64,000 nucleotides of DNA from Ferroplasma acidarmanus Fer1 (GCF_000152265.2 NC_021592.1:1364001-1428000); one strand, 5' to 3'. Shown: positions 8,155 through 18,559, counted from the stretch's first letter. A program made the numbers and translations. Notes: generated by a model from the letters alone, not told the origin.

Positions 8155-8826
8155 ATGATTAAAATTATGGCGCTTGATGTGGATGGGACTATAACGGACC
8201 AGAACCGCATTATATGCCCGGAAGCGATAACCAGCATAAAGAAGGGCATAGAAAGCGGATTGCAAATATCACTGATCAGTGGCAATGTTATACCGGTAAT
8301 GTACGGATTGAAAACATTTCTTGGCATCAACGCCCCGGTATTCGGTGAAAATGGCGGCATAATGTATTATAATGGTTCAATAGAGAAATTTTTTGACAAA
8401 ACAAAGCCATTAGAATTCCTTGAATACATATCCAGCAGGTCATTAGCCACTCCATATTTCACAAACCAGTGGCGGGAAACATCTGCTGCATTTTCAATGG
8501 ACCCGGGAAATGAAGCCATTGTATCTAAAGAAGCAGAAAAATGGAATCTGGAAATTGTAAATAGCAAGTTTACCTGGCATATAATGAATCCCGGTCAGAA
8601 CAAAGGGTATGCAGTGGAAATTTTAAAGAAAATGTTTAACGCTAACTGGGATGAAATTCTGGTTGTCGGTGATTCTGATAATGATAATGCCATGTTCACC
8701 CTTCCTGTTAAAAAGGCATGCCCGGATAATGCAACAGATTCTTTAAAATCTATTAGCGATTATGTATCCCCCGAATCATATGGGTATGAAATAGGCGATG
8801 TAATGGCAAAATTCAATATTATCTGA
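8155..8826 (+). CDS. Phosphoglycolate phosphatase, HAD type IIB
   Basis: A 223-aa HAD hydrolase with motif I ALDVDGTIT, motif II in LISGNV, and C-terminal VVGDSDND. The sequence closely resembles the Thermoplasma acidophilum phosphoglycolate phosphatase TA0175 (shared SGNVIPV and GENGGIM stretches). It would hydrolyse 2-phosphoglycolate in the cytoplasm. I chose the ATG at 8155; an in-frame TTG three codons upstream is less likely. Confidence 0.85.
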   Translation: MIKIMALDVDGTITDQNRIICPEAITSIKKGIESGLQISLISGNVIPVMYGLKTFLGINAPVFGENGGIMYYNGSIEKFFDKTKPLEFLEYISSRSLATPYFTNQWRETSAAFSMDPGNEAIVSKEAEKWNLEIVNSKFTWHIMNPGQNKGYAVEILKKMFNANWDEILVVGDSDNDNAMFTLPVKKACPDNATDSLKSISDYVSPESYGYEIGDVMAKFNII

Positions 8827-8901
8827 TATGGAATAAAAGGCGTTTAACCCATTATCTATGCTGCATTCAACCAGACAGGAAATATTTATATAAATCCAGC
8901 C

Positions 8902-10140
8902 TTAGGATTTGTCCACGGCAGGTTTTAAATATTTTCCCATCCTATCCGCTACCAGTTCACCATTATCTATAACTGTTTCACCACGCATAACTACAATTGA
9001 CGGGAAAATGCCATTAAATCCATTAAATGGCGACCCCGGAGTTTTTGAGTGGAGCCTGTAATCATTTATCCTTTCCATGCTAGAAAAATCAATTGACATG
9101 AAATCAGCATAATTGCCCTTTTTTATTTCTCCCTTTTTGAGATTAAACAGCAGGGCCGGATTCAATATGCATGTTTTATAAAATATATCGAATGGCAGTA
9201 TCTTTTTCTGTACAAGGGCTAGCATAAGCGGAATCCTGGTTTCAACACCGATTATCCCGGCTTTAGAATATTCAAAATCAACCTTGTCATTCTGTATGTG
9301 CGGTGCATGGTCTGAGGAAACAATGTTAAATTTTCCAGAGATTAAGCCATTCAGGAGTTCTTTCTGTGTTTCCCTTGATCTCAGCGGCGGATTTACCTTC
9401 CCATATGCCCCTAGAGGCATATCATAATTGAGAAGAAGGTGGTGTGGTGTTACTTCCTTAACATAAGCTGTGGTGAAATCATGGGTCAGATGTGTAATAA
9501 CGCCCTTAGAAAATTTCATGTTCCCTGCTTTGTCTATTGCAAGGTCTTCACATTCTGGGGGCCTTGTGGCTGAATATTCTTTCAGGTTCTTTGCTATCCC
9601 GGAATGTTTTTCCAGGCATTTTCCATCTTCAGCATGAAACAGCACTGGAATATTCATATTATTTATCTTCTGTATTCCTTTCTCCGTAAAATCAACAGTA
9701 CCGGGGGCATTTGTTGTTTCGCCCATGTAGATTTTTATCCCTGAAGATTCACTGCTTATAATATCTGCATTGGTGCCCGTAAACATGGAATACAATCCAA
9801 AGTCGCAGAAGGCCTTTCTTCTTACTATGGCAAGCTTGTCACTATAAGCTGCATAATTATCTATTTTCCTTCTGTTGTTTGGCATATCAAAAATAGTGGT
9901 TGTCCCACCAAATAAAGCTGAAATGCTTCCGGTCGAAAAGTCTTCCTTTTCTGTTTCCCCGGGGTCTCTGAAATGTACATGCGTATCTGTTCCGGCAGGA
10001 ATAATAGCATTCTTCAGAATCTTTCTTTCATGGTTTATATGTTTTTTAATATCTGTTATTATTCCACTCTCAACACCAATGTCCAGTTCCTGAAAGGAAC
10101 CCTGGAAAAAAAATTTGCCGGAAAATACATTATCATACAT
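8902..10140 (-). CDS. pyrC: Dihydroorotase
   Basis: A 412-aa amidohydrolase with the metal-binding motif DTHVHFRDPG near residue 50, then GTTTIFDMPNN, HAEDG, and SSDHAPH near residue 275. These are diagnostic of class I dihydroorotase, which closes carbamoyl-aspartate to dihydroorotate in pyrimidine synthesis. Length fits the family. The gene stands alone, with no other pyr gene next to it. It is divergent from the M24 peptidase at 10219. Confidence 0.88.
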   Translation of the reverse strand: MYDNVFSGKFFFQGSFQELDIGVESGIITDIKKHINHERKILKNAIIPAGTDTHVHFRDPGETEKEDFSTGSISALFGGTTTIFDMPNNRRKIDNYAAYSDKLAIVRRKAFCDFGLYSMFTGTNADIISSESSGIKIYMGETTNAPGTVDFTEKGIQKINNMNIPVLFHAEDGKCLEKHSGIAKNLKEYSATRPPECEDLAIDKAGNMKFSKGVITHLTHDFTTAYVKEVTPHHLLLNYDMPLGAYGKVNPPLRSRETQKELLNGLISGKFNIVSSDHAPHIQNDKVDFEYSKAGIIGVETRIPLMLALVQKKILPFDIFYKTCILNPALLFNLKKGEIKKGNYADFMSIDFSSMERINDYRLHSKTPGSPFNGFNGIFPSIVVMRGETVIDNGELVADRMGKYLKPAVDKS

Positions 10141-10218
10141 AGGAAGGTATAATTGGCAAATTAAAATAGATTGCCATTTTAATCGAAATTGTTATATTAA
10201 TAAATAAAATGGGCAACA

Positions 10219-11292
10219 ATGAAAGAAAGAAAGATATTTGATTATGTGAGGAACGTTGATTCTGTACTCATAATGAATGGCGGAGAAAATCAGGTCGATA
10301 AAACATTTTTTTACCTTACGGGAGCCAAATCAGGGATATTCGAAGGTTCATTACTTCACGTAAAGCCAGAAAAAGTTACGATAATAACATCAGCCCTTGA
10401 GGAAGAAGCCGCAAAGGAGACCGGATTTGAAGTGCTTATCTATAATACAACAGCAGAAAAAAATGAAATAATCAAAAATGCATTTAAAAATGATGTCAAT
10501 GTGGGGCTTAATTATTCTGCACTTACCTTAGACCTCTATAAGCAATTAATGAAAATTATACCAGACAAGGAATTTATAGATGTTTCACAATCCATTGCTG
10601 AGTCAAGAAAAATTAAGGACGAATCAGAATTAAAGGATCTCAGGGAGGCAGCAAAAATAGCCAGTGATTCATTTGAAGACTTTACAAAGACACTGAAGGA
10701 AGGCATGACAGAGTCTGAGCTTGCAGCGAATATAGTTTATGCAATGATGAAAAACGGTGCCTCAGGGGAATCATTTAGCACTATTGTGGCTTTCGGGAAA
10801 AATTCCGCTATACCTCACTATATGCCAGGCAATGCAAAATTAAAGAAAAATGATTTTGTTTTAACCGATTACGGGGCATTGTACCACAGATATTGCTCGG
10901 ATACAACAAGGACAGTGGTTTTTGGAAGGGCTGATGAAAAGCAGAAGGATATTTACGAAACGGTAAAAAGAGCCCAGCAGGAGAGCAAAAATGCATTGAA
11001 GGCAGGAGTAAATGGAAAGGATATAGACATGATTGCAAGAAAAATAATAGACGAAAAATATCCTGGCAGATTTATACATGGCCTCGGGCACGGTGTAGGC
11101 ATGGATGTCCACGACCACCCTGCACTATCCCCATCATCCGATTTCATACTGAAAGCAAATATGGTTATTACAGACGAGCCTGGAATTTATATACCGGGAT
11201 TCGGCGGCGTAAGGATTGAAGATGACCTGATAATAAAGGATGGCGGCCATGAGGAAATAACAACTGCACCCAGGGAACTGCTGGAATTATAA
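10219..11292 (+). CDS. M24 metallopeptidase (Xaa-Pro dipeptidase-like)
   Basis: A 357-aa protein with an N-terminal creatinase-like domain and a C-terminal pita-bread catalytic domain. Metal ligands are visible: Asp in LTDYGA and CSDTTRT, His in HGLGHGVGMDVHD, Glu in ITDEPGIY and VRIEDD. These match aminopeptidase P/prolidase enzymes cleaving Xaa-Pro bonds in the cytoplasm. The primase gene starts one base after the stop, so the two form an operon. Confidence 0.85.
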   Translation: MKERKIFDYVRNVDSVLIMNGGENQVDKTFFYLTGAKSGIFEGSLLHVKPEKVTIITSALEEEAAKETGFEVLIYNTTAEKNEIIKNAFKNDVNVGLNYSALTLDLYKQLMKIIPDKEFIDVSQSIAESRKIKDESELKDLREAAKIASDSFEDFTKTLKEGMTESELAANIVYAMMKNGASGESFSTIVAFGKNSAIPHYMPGNAKLKKNDFVLTDYGALYHRYCSDTTRTVVFGRADEKQKDIYETVKRAQQESKNALKAGVNGKDIDMIARKIIDEKYPGRFIHGLGHGVGMDVHDHPALSPSSDFILKANMVITDEPGIYIPGFGGVRIEDDLIIKDGGHEEITTAPRELLEL

Positions 11293-11293
11293 A

Positions 11294-12307
11294 ATGATAA
11301 CATCAAATTTTTTTGTTGATTTTAAACTCATCGAAAATGTTGATGCAATAGATGGCATAGTAAACTCCCTCGTTCCTGAGAACCGCAGTTCGGTAAGGGA
11401 AGCATTTGAGTACCTGAATGGGGTCGTACGGAAATACGCGGATAATGAGGGCTATAATATTACAATGGGGAAGAATGCATTTGCCATTGCAATGTGGATG
11501 CTCCGTTACATAAATGAACCTGGAATGACATCAAGATTCGCCATTACCCAGAGGGATGTATTTGAAAGGGAACTCAACAGGATTTCAAAGGAAGACAATG
11601 AAAATATTATATTTTACTGTGACAGTGCAGGGATAGAAGCAACGGTGGATGGAAATACATTTCATATCCCATTCGATTTCTTTATTAAAAACAACAAAAA
11701 AATTTCAGGATATAAATACAGGTTAGTATATCAGAAGCTAAGCAGGGGGACTATCTATTTAAGCAAAAATCAGTTTATACACCTTCTAAGGGAAGATTTT
11801 GTACAGAAACTGATGGATGTTTATAGCAGGATGGGCCCGGGTGATTCCCAGAATATCTTCCGGAAGTTTATAGGGGACCTTGAGAAAATAAAGAAGGATT
11901 TCCTGGAAATAAAGTCTAAAAACACAATATCACTGGGAGAAGTTGATTTTACAATGTTCCCTCCATGCATAAAAACATATATTACGCAGATGCGGGACGG
12001 AGAAAACCTTGCCCATCTTGCCAGGTTTACACTTGCCAGCTTCCTCCACAGCGCGGGGATGAGCAATGAAAATATGTTAAATTTATTTAAATTTGCCCCT
12101 GATTATAAGGAGGATCTCGCAACATACCAGGTTAACCATATTACAGGTGTAATATCAGGTACAGAGTATTCGCCGCCCAAGTGTTCCACCCTGAGGTCTA
12201 ACCATCTCTGCTACATGGGTGATGATCCATTGTGTGCAAGAATAAAGCATCCCATGCAGTATTATGAAGCCAAAAAGAAAAGTTCAGGAAACTATAGAAA
12301 AAAATAA
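11294..12307 (+). CDS. priL: DNA primase large subunit PriL (Fe-S)
   Basis: A 337-aa protein matching the archaeal/eukaryotic primase large subunit. The C-terminal region has FPPCIK, HLARFTLASFLH, then PPKCSTLRSNHLC and a final CARIKHPMQYY, giving the conserved Cys ligands of the 4Fe-4S cluster. It partners the catalytic small subunit, which is not in the window, in synthesising chromosomal RNA/DNA primers. It is chromosomal and unrelated to the prim-pol genes of the integrated elements. Confidence 0.88.
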   Translation: MITSNFFVDFKLIENVDAIDGIVNSLVPENRSSVREAFEYLNGVVRKYADNEGYNITMGKNAFAIAMWMLRYINEPGMTSRFAITQRDVFERELNRISKEDNENIIFYCDSAGIEATVDGNTFHIPFDFFIKNNKKISGYKYRLVYQKLSRGTIYLSKNQFIHLLREDFVQKLMDVYSRMGPGDSQNIFRKFIGDLEKIKKDFLEIKSKNTISLGEVDFTMFPPCIKTYITQMRDGENLAHLARFTLASFLHSAGMSNENMLNLFKFAPDYKEDLATYQVNHITGVISGTEYSPPKCSTLRSNHLCYMGDDPLCARIKHPMQYYEAKKKSSGNYRKK

Positions 12308-12308
12308 T

Positions 12309-12557
12309 CTACAATTTCTCATTGATAATTTTTATTATTGTTGATTTTTTAATATCAGCATCAATTACAAACATTTTTGAATCCTCATATGGAATTCTTG
12401 AATAATGGGCATCTCTCACTTCATATTTGAGATTCATAGTTCTTAATATCTGCTCCAGCTTATCATCGGAATAATTTTTTGCCCTTTCCCTGCTGATCCT
12501 CCGCCCGTATTTTCTTGATATGGCGGGGTTAAAATACTGTGAATAAAGTGTTATCAT
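12309..12557 (-). CDS. srp19: Signal recognition particle protein SRP19
   Basis: An 82-aa basic protein with the SRP19 pattern: an N-terminal strand ending in YFNPAISRKYGRRIS, then a helix and a YEVRDAHYSR strand. SRP19 binds SRP RNA and helps assemble SRP54 for co-translational targeting. Its start overlaps the stop of the S8e gene by four bases, so the two are translationally coupled. Confidence 0.88.
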   Translation of the reverse strand: MITLYSQYFNPAISRKYGRRISRERAKNYSDDKLEQILRTMNLKYEVRDAHYSRIPYEDSKMFVIDADIKKSTIIKIINEKL

Positions 12558-12934
12558 TTTACTAATACTGCATTGATAATTCCACTCTGCCCGGGCCTTG
12601 ATGTAATTCTGGCATTTCCTTCTTCTGTAGATATTATCGTGCCTTTATTCATTATATTTCTCTGTACATAATGGGGATCAGCATTGTTTTCTTTTACAGT
12701 TAATATTTTCAGCTTCTTTGTGGTTTTGTCTTCCGGGTTGTATATGTTTGCAAACTGCTCTTTCAGCAATAGCAATTTCCTGTTGCCACCCATTGTCCTG
12801 AGGCTCCTGCGTTCTGTCTCACCGATTCTGGTGAATGAGGGTTCCCTGCCGAGTTCATACCTTCTCTTTGAATGCTCCCTCCTTAACTTTCCTCCTGTAA
12901 ACTTCTTTGTACTTTTACCCTGATAAATTGTCAT
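12554..12934 (-). CDS. rps8e: 30S ribosomal protein S8e
   Basis: A 126-aa protein starting MTIYQGKSTKKFTGG, with the RREHSKRRYELGREP and ITSRPGQSG signatures of archaeal S8e. Length is typical. It leads a two-gene operon with srp19. A TATA-like TTATATAA lies about 25-35 bases upstream of the start on the minus strand. Confidence 0.95.
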   Translation of the reverse strand: MTIYQGKSTKKFTGGKLRREHSKRRYELGREPSFTRIGETERRSLRTMGGNRKLLLLKEQFANIYNPEDKTTKKLKILTVKENNADPHYVQRNIMNKGTIISTEEGNARITSRPGQSGIINAVLVK

Positions 12935-13085
12935 ATCATCCCTTATTTATTGTAATTATATAAGTTTATTTATGTATTATACGGCTCAACCAATCATTAA
13001 CCGTTTATCATCTACAGAAGCAGGAATATTATAATTCCATGGATATACAAAAAATAAAAATAAACAGACGTAATTATATTTTACT

Positions 13086-14798
13086 GTGAACAGATATTCA
13101 ATTATATTTAAAAACATCAAAAGTGTATGGTATCTTATCATTGTTGTAATAGGAGCATCACTTGCATATGCCTATCTCCGGCTGCTTGTTCCACTATATA
13201 TTGGAGATGCTGTCAACAACCTGGTTGGAAAAAACTATATTATTATCCTCCATTTTGCCCTTCTTATTTTTGGTGTAACGGTGGCATCATCTATATTTGA
13301 TTTTGCCATTGATTACTATGCAAATAAGGCAAGCCAGAAATTTGTTTACAATCTCAGAAAAAATGAATTTTCACATTTGCTGGCAAAAAATTATGAATAT
13401 TTTAATAGCAATTCTACAGGCAATATACTTTCAAAATTTACCATGGATATAGAAACACTGAGGAGGCTGGTAAATATGTCACTTTCTAACCTTTTCAGTG
13501 TAACATTCCTTATTATAATAGCAGGCATTGACCTTACCAGGTTATATTACGGATTTACAGTAATATTTTTCGTGGTTATAGCACCAATAATTTATTTTAC
13601 CCTGGTTATGCAGAGGAAGCAAAGAAAGTACTGGCGTGCCCTGAGGGACAAATACGGGACAATGAACAACCTGATCAACCAGAATATTATCGGAAACAGG
13701 GTTGTCAGAAGCTTCACTGCGGAAGAGGAGGAAATTAAAAGATTTAATAACTCCACTGATTCATATTTCGATGATTATAAGGGAATAGCAGGCGTAAGGT
13801 CTCTGTATAACCCACTTCTTGCACTCTTTTTAAGCCTTGCAATAGGATTTGTTTTAATATATGGCGGAATAGAAAGCATTGATTCCATCATCTCAGTTGG
13901 GAGTGTCATTGCAGCGGTAAATATATTTACACTGGTTCTCCGCCCTGTGAGGTTTTATGGGCGTTATATCTCATTCTATGAAAATGGCATGGCAAGCCTC
14001 GATAGAATTAACGCAATAAACAATGATAACTCTGACTATAAAGGTACATTGATCCCGGAGGTGCATGGAAGAATAAGCCTGGAAAATCTCGGCTATAAGA
14101 GCAATAATTCAACTATTTTAACCGGCATTAATATGGATATAGCTCCAGGCGAAAGGGTAGCCATTGTTGGAGAGACCGGTGCTGGAAAAACCACACTGGT
14201 AAATATTATTTCGGGGTTATACAAGAACTATACAGGCCACGCATACCTGGACGGAACAGAGTTAAAGGAAATAGATGATAAGCTGATAAGGGAAAAAATT
14301 GGCATAGTATCACAGGATGCAATACTGTTTTCAGGGACTATCAGGTATAATATAACAATGGGAAAGGATTATACTGATGACCAGGTAAGGAATGCAGCAA
14401 AACTTTCCATGCTTGATGATTTCATTGACAGCCTTCCGTCAGGTTATGATACGCCGGTTGGTGAGAGGGGAATAACACTCTCCGGAGGGCAAAAACAGAG
14501 GATGGCTATTGCCAGGATAATAATCAGGAATCCACAGATTATTATATTTGACGATTCCACATCAAATCTGGATGCGGACACAGAGACAAGGTTTTTGAAT
14601 ACAATTCAAGGATTCATCGCAGGAAAAACCACCATAATAATAAGCCATAAAATCTCATCTGTAATGCTGGCTGAAAGGGCATATGTTATTGAAAAGGGAA
14701 GGGTTACTGAATATGGCTATATTAAGGACTTGATAAAGAGCAATGGCTCTTTCTCCGATATATTTGCCGGTAAGTTCAGGGGTGATGCGATTGAATAA
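13086..14798 (+). CDS. ABC exporter half-transporter A
   Basis: A 570-aa half-transporter with an N-terminal six-helix membrane domain (about 1-300) and a C-terminal ATP-binding domain. Visible motifs are Walker A GETGAGKTTL, signature LSGGQKQR, Walker B IIIFDDSTS and H-loop IIISHK. The catalytic Glu after Walker B is Asp, so this subunit contributes a degenerate ATP site. The start is GTG. The next gene overlaps its end and encodes a second half with a canonical Glu, so the pair should form a heterodimeric multidrug- or lipid-type exporter. Confidence 0.88.
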   Translation: MNRYSIIFKNIKSVWYLIIVVIGASLAYAYLRLLVPLYIGDAVNNLVGKNYIIILHFALLIFGVTVASSIFDFAIDYYANKASQKFVYNLRKNEFSHLLAKNYEYFNSNSTGNILSKFTMDIETLRRLVNMSLSNLFSVTFLIIIAGIDLTRLYYGFTVIFFVVIAPIIYFTLVMQRKQRKYWRALRDKYGTMNNLINQNIIGNRVVRSFTAEEEEIKRFNNSTDSYFDDYKGIAGVRSLYNPLLALFLSLAIGFVLIYGGIESIDSIISVGSVIAAVNIFTLVLRPVRFYGRYISFYENGMASLDRINAINNDNSDYKGTLIPEVHGRISLENLGYKSNNSTILTGINMDIAPGERVAIVGETGAGKTTLVNIISGLYKNYTGHAYLDGTELKEIDDKLIREKIGIVSQDAILFSGTIRYNITMGKDYTDDQVRNAAKLSMLDDFIDSLPSGYDTPVGERGITLSGGQKQRMAIARIIIRNPQIIIFDDSTSNLDADTETRFLNTIQGFIAGKTTIIISHKISSVMLAERAYVIEKGRVTEYGYIKDLIKSNGSFSDIFAGKFRGDAIE

Positions 14799-16500
14799 TT
14801 ATTTTATCAGGCTTTTAAAAGAGATACTTGCATATAAAAGGAATTCCACAATAATTATTTCCGCCATACTGGCGTCATCTGTAATAGCAATGATCGGGCC
14901 TTACATAATAGGTATAGCTACAGATTCTATTATAGCCCTGAAATTTAAAATACTTATAATTCTGGCGGTACTATATCTTGGCATTTATATAATAAATTAT
15001 ATAGCAGAAAACAGGCGGACTAAATACATGATGAATACATCCCAGGCCGTAATAAAGGGGCTCAGAGACAGGGCATTCAGGAATCTTCAGTACGTACCAT
15101 TAAAATACTATGCAGGCAAGAATGCCGGGCAGATTATAAGCAGGATAACCAATGATGCTGAAACACTTTCAGATTTTCTTACATTCCAGCTTCCACAGGT
15201 AGTTGCAGGCATAGCTGGAATTATAGCTTCCATATTTATTATGATCTACCTTGACCCACTACTTACAGTATACGCTGTTATTATTATCCCGATGCTGCTT
15301 GCAACTGTATTTCTTATGAATAAAAGAATTAAATTCAATTACATGAATGTGAGGAGAAGGATAGCAGAGCTTACAGGCAATGTAGGAGAATCTATTAACG
15401 GGGTAAAAGCAATAAAAAGCTCCGGAACAGAAGATGTTTTCAATGATAATTTTGAAACTGTCAACTCAAATAATTATGAAGCCAATATACGCGCAGTGCG
15501 GCTTACCTCACTGTTTTCAAGCATAGTCCAGATTATAGAGGGGTTAGGGATAATGATAGTACTCTATGAAGGTGGTGCAGAGGTTTTTGGCAGGGTTATA
15601 AGTATTGGAATCCTTGTATCCTTTATTGTCTATGTCCAGAGCTTTTTCAACCCTATTGTCCAACTGTCCCAGTTCTATAATTCATACCAGTCTTCCTCCA
15701 TAGCAATAGAGAGAATTTACCGCATAATAGATGAAGAAAATGATTATACAACCAACGGTTCTAACATACCTGCATTCACGGACAAGCTCAAATTCAACAA
15801 TGTCACATTTTCCTATGGGAAAGAGAGGATAATAGACAATCTTTCCATGGTTATTGAAAAAGGCAAGAGGATAGCAATAATAGGAAAAACAGGCGCAGGA
15901 AAAACCACCATATCAAATCTTATATTGAATTTTTACAAACCTGACACCGGAACAATAACCATGGATGGGGTGGATATAAATAACTTTAATACCATGGAAT
16001 ACAGAAAGCTTTTTGGGGTAATTTTGCAGGATCCGTTCCTATTCGATGGAACTATACTTGAAAATATAAGATTTGCAGATTATTCCATTCCGGAAGAGGA
16101 AATAAAAGAAAAAATCTCCAGCCTCGGGCTTGACAGCATTATCGGGCCTCTGGGGTTATATGCTAATGTAGGTGAACGTGGGTCCAATCTTTCCGAAGGG
16201 CAAAGGCAGGCAGTTTCAATATTAAGGGCAGCTGTTAATAACCCGCAGATCATAATAATGGATGAGGCCACATCACAGCTGGATATGAAAAATGAATCTA
16301 TAATTCAGAGTGCAATATTCAAATTTATGGAGGGAAAAACTATAATTATCATAGCACACCATCTCCAGACTATAATACATTCTGATTATATATATTACAT
16401 AGACAGGGGCAAAACGCTGGAAGAGGGCGAACCTGACATGTTAATGGGTGAAGGGACGAGATTCTATGATCTTTACATAAAAAATAAATTACTGATTTAA
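14785..16500 (+). CDS. ABC exporter half-transporter B
   Basis: A 571-aa half-transporter with a membrane domain followed by an ATPase domain: Walker A GKTGAGKTTI, signature LSEGQRQA (an atypical LSEGQ), Walker B IIIMDEATS with catalytic Glu, H-loop IIIAHH. I chose the ATG at 14785, which overlaps subunit A by 14 bases; an in-frame ATG at 14743 would overlap much more. It complements subunit A: one canonical and one degenerate site, as in TM287/288-type heterodimers. Substrate unknown. Confidence 0.87.
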   Translation: MRLNNYFIRLLKEILAYKRNSTIIISAILASSVIAMIGPYIIGIATDSIIALKFKILIILAVLYLGIYIINYIAENRRTKYMMNTSQAVIKGLRDRAFRNLQYVPLKYYAGKNAGQIISRITNDAETLSDFLTFQLPQVVAGIAGIIASIFIMIYLDPLLTVYAVIIIPMLLATVFLMNKRIKFNYMNVRRRIAELTGNVGESINGVKAIKSSGTEDVFNDNFETVNSNNYEANIRAVRLTSLFSSIVQIIEGLGIMIVLYEGGAEVFGRVISIGILVSFIVYVQSFFNPIVQLSQFYNSYQSSSIAIERIYRIIDEENDYTTNGSNIPAFTDKLKFNNVTFSYGKERIIDNLSMVIEKGKRIAIIGKTGAGKTTISNLILNFYKPDTGTITMDGVDINNFNTMEYRKLFGVILQDPFLFDGTILENIRFADYSIPEEEIKEKISSLGLDSIIGPLGLYANVGERGSNLSEGQRQAVSILRAAVNNPQIIIMDEATSQLDMKNESIIQSAIFKFMEGKTIIIIAHHLQTIIHSDYIYYIDRGKTLEEGEPDMLMGEGTRFYDLYIKNKLLI

Positions 16501-16874
16501 TCCACCTCTTTATGCTCCGGGGAGGGTATTTTTACCAGCTTTCCCTTTACTTTATCCGGGTCATAGCGTTTGTCAAGTTCTGTCATTTTCTGCCTGTAGG
16601 CTTCCTCAAGGTTAAAATGCAGGTGATCTGCAATGGCAAAGCATGAAAACAATATATCCGAGACTTCATTTTTTATCATTTCCAGTGATTTATTGTCCTT
16701 GCCATTCAATATGTTATTTTCAAATTCCTTATCCCTCCATAATAAAATTTCCAAAAGTTCATTGGATTCTACAGAGCAATTCATTGCAAGGTCTTTTATT
16801 GTGTGGAACTTCCTCCAGTCTCTTTTATCTATAAATTCAGAAGCTATGCCTTCCAATTCTTTAATATCTGACAT
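16497..16874 (-). CDS. MazG-like nucleotide pyrophosphohydrolase
   Basis: A 125-aa all-helical protein with the MazG-type signature: the ESNELLE segment, then EVSDILFSCFAIADHL and a downstream LDKRYDPDKVKG. Such enzymes hydrolyse non-canonical or excess (d)NTPs to monophosphates. The stop overlaps the end of the ABC gene on the other strand by four bases. Confidence 0.8.
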   Translation of the reverse strand: MSDIKELEGIASEFIDKRDWRKFHTIKDLAMNCSVESNELLEILLWRDKEFENNILNGKDNKSLEMIKNEVSDILFSCFAIADHLHFNLEEAYRQKMTELDKRYDPDKVKGKLVKIPSPEHKEVD

Positions 16875-17035
16875 GTTATGGTATTTAATAAATTAATAAA
16901 TAGTTGACTGAAACCTATTATGATGGATTTATTGTGAGTATTAACCGGTTACCGTTGCTCCCCTAAAGAGTAGACAATATTGTGAGATTTTTAGCAATGC
17001 TTTAATACTTTTTTCTTCTCTTCTTTTTGAGTTAT

Positions 17036-18559
17036 ATGGCAGTTGATTGTTTTAGCAAAATTACAAAAAATGACCTGGTTAAACTGGTGGATAATGCTGC
17101 AGACCTGATACGGACATCTGTGGATTATAAGTATATTCTTGTTCTTTTATTTATCAAAAGATTAAGCGACAGATGGAAAGAGGAAATTGAGGATGCTATG
17201 TCAGAAATCATGGAGGAAACAGGCATAGATGAATCAGAGGCAGCCAAACGTGCAGTTAGCAATGAGTTCCATAGCTTTATGGTTCCAGAGAACGTTCTCT
17301 GGAATAATATAAGGAAAGATAGAGATAAACTCACAGAAAACATGTCAAGGGCGATAAATGAAATAGCAAAGCAAAACAAAGAACTTGATGGGGTAGTAAA
17401 CAGAATAGATTTCATAGATTTTACTAAAACCAGGGAAAACAGAATACTACTTGAGCAGCTATTTGCCCTATTCGATAAATACAACTTTTCAAATAAATGC
17501 ATAGAGGGCGATGCCATGGGAGATGCCTATGAGCATATCCTTATGAGATTCGCACCTGAAAAAGCCAAGGAGGGTGAAGTTTACACGCCCAGGGAAGTGG
17601 TAAGGCTTATGGTTGATATACTGGACCCACAACCAGGAATGAGCGTTTACGATCCAGCATGCGGATCCGGCGGGATGCTCATAGAGGCCTATGAACATGT
17701 TAAATCAAGAATGGGCGTGGATAAGGCAAATAGGGTAGGTCTTTATGGGGAGGAGAGAAGCCCAACTACATATGCTCTGGCTAAAATGAACACAATCCTT
17801 CACGACATATCAGAATCACACCTGGAAGTCGGGGATAGCCTCCTGTATCCAAAATTTAAAACAGCTTCAGGTTTGCGCCATTTCGATTTTGTTCTTGCCA
17901 ATCCCCCATGGTCACAGAAAGGTTATGGCGAGGACACGTTGAAGCAGGCAGAATTCAAGGATAGATATGCTTATGGTTTCGTTCCACAGAGATACGGAGA
18001 CTGGGCATGGATTGAACACATGCTTTATACTTCAAAATCTAAAGTAGCAGTAATTATGGATCAGGGGGCACTTTTTAGAAGTAATTCAGAGAAGATTATC
18101 AGGCAAAAAATTGTTGATGAAAAACTTCTCGATTCAGTTACTCTTTTGCCTGAAAAGATTTTTTACAATACAGGTGCGGCAGGAGCTATACTTATATTTA
18201 ATAAGGAAAAACAGGAAGAATACAGGGATAAGGTATTATTCATAGACGCTTCCAGGGAATATGGAAAACATCCAGATATGAGGAAATTGAATATTATTAC
18301 AAATGATAATATTGACCGCATAGTTTCAGCATATAAGAAATTCGAATCAATTGATGGATTTTCAAAAGTTGTCAGTGTGGATGAGATAAAAGAAAAGGAT
18401 TATAATTTAAACGTCACCACTTTTGTGATCCCTATTAACAACGAGAGTTCGATAGACATTACGGGGACTATTGAGGAATTGAATGGGATTAATACTGATT
18501 TAACTGAAGTCGAGGAAAAACTTAATGGTTATCTAAAGGAGCTGGGTTATATTGACTAA
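17036..18559 (+). CDS. hsdM: Type I restriction-modification methyltransferase HsdM
   Basis: A 507-aa N6-adenine methyltransferase. It has an N-terminal helical HsdM domain (SDRWKEEIEDA), the SAM-binding motif DPACGSGGM near residue 210 and catalytic NPPW near 295. It methylates one adenine per strand in the target set by HsdS. The ATG at 17036 is preferred over an in-frame TTG three codons upstream. A run of pyrimidines and a weak TATA lie before it. It is the first gene of hsdM-hsdS-hsdR, and the HsdS start overlaps its stop. Confidence 0.93.
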   Translation: MAVDCFSKITKNDLVKLVDNAADLIRTSVDYKYILVLLFIKRLSDRWKEEIEDAMSEIMEETGIDESEAAKRAVSNEFHSFMVPENVLWNNIRKDRDKLTENMSRAINEIAKQNKELDGVVNRIDFIDFTKTRENRILLEQLFALFDKYNFSNKCIEGDAMGDAYEHILMRFAPEKAKEGEVYTPREVVRLMVDILDPQPGMSVYDPACGSGGMLIEAYEHVKSRMGVDKANRVGLYGEERSPTTYALAKMNTILHDISESHLEVGDSLLYPKFKTASGLRHFDFVLANPPWSQKGYGEDTLKQAEFKDRYAYGFVPQRYGDWAWIEHMLYTSKSKVAVIMDQGALFRSNSEKIIRQKIVDEKLLDSVTLLPEKIFYNTGAAGAILIFNKEKQEEYRDKVLFIDASREYGKHPDMRKLNIITNDNIDRIVSAYKKFESIDGFSKVVSVDEIKEKDYNLNVTTFVIPINNESSIDITGTIEELNGINTDLTEVEEKLNGYLKELGYID

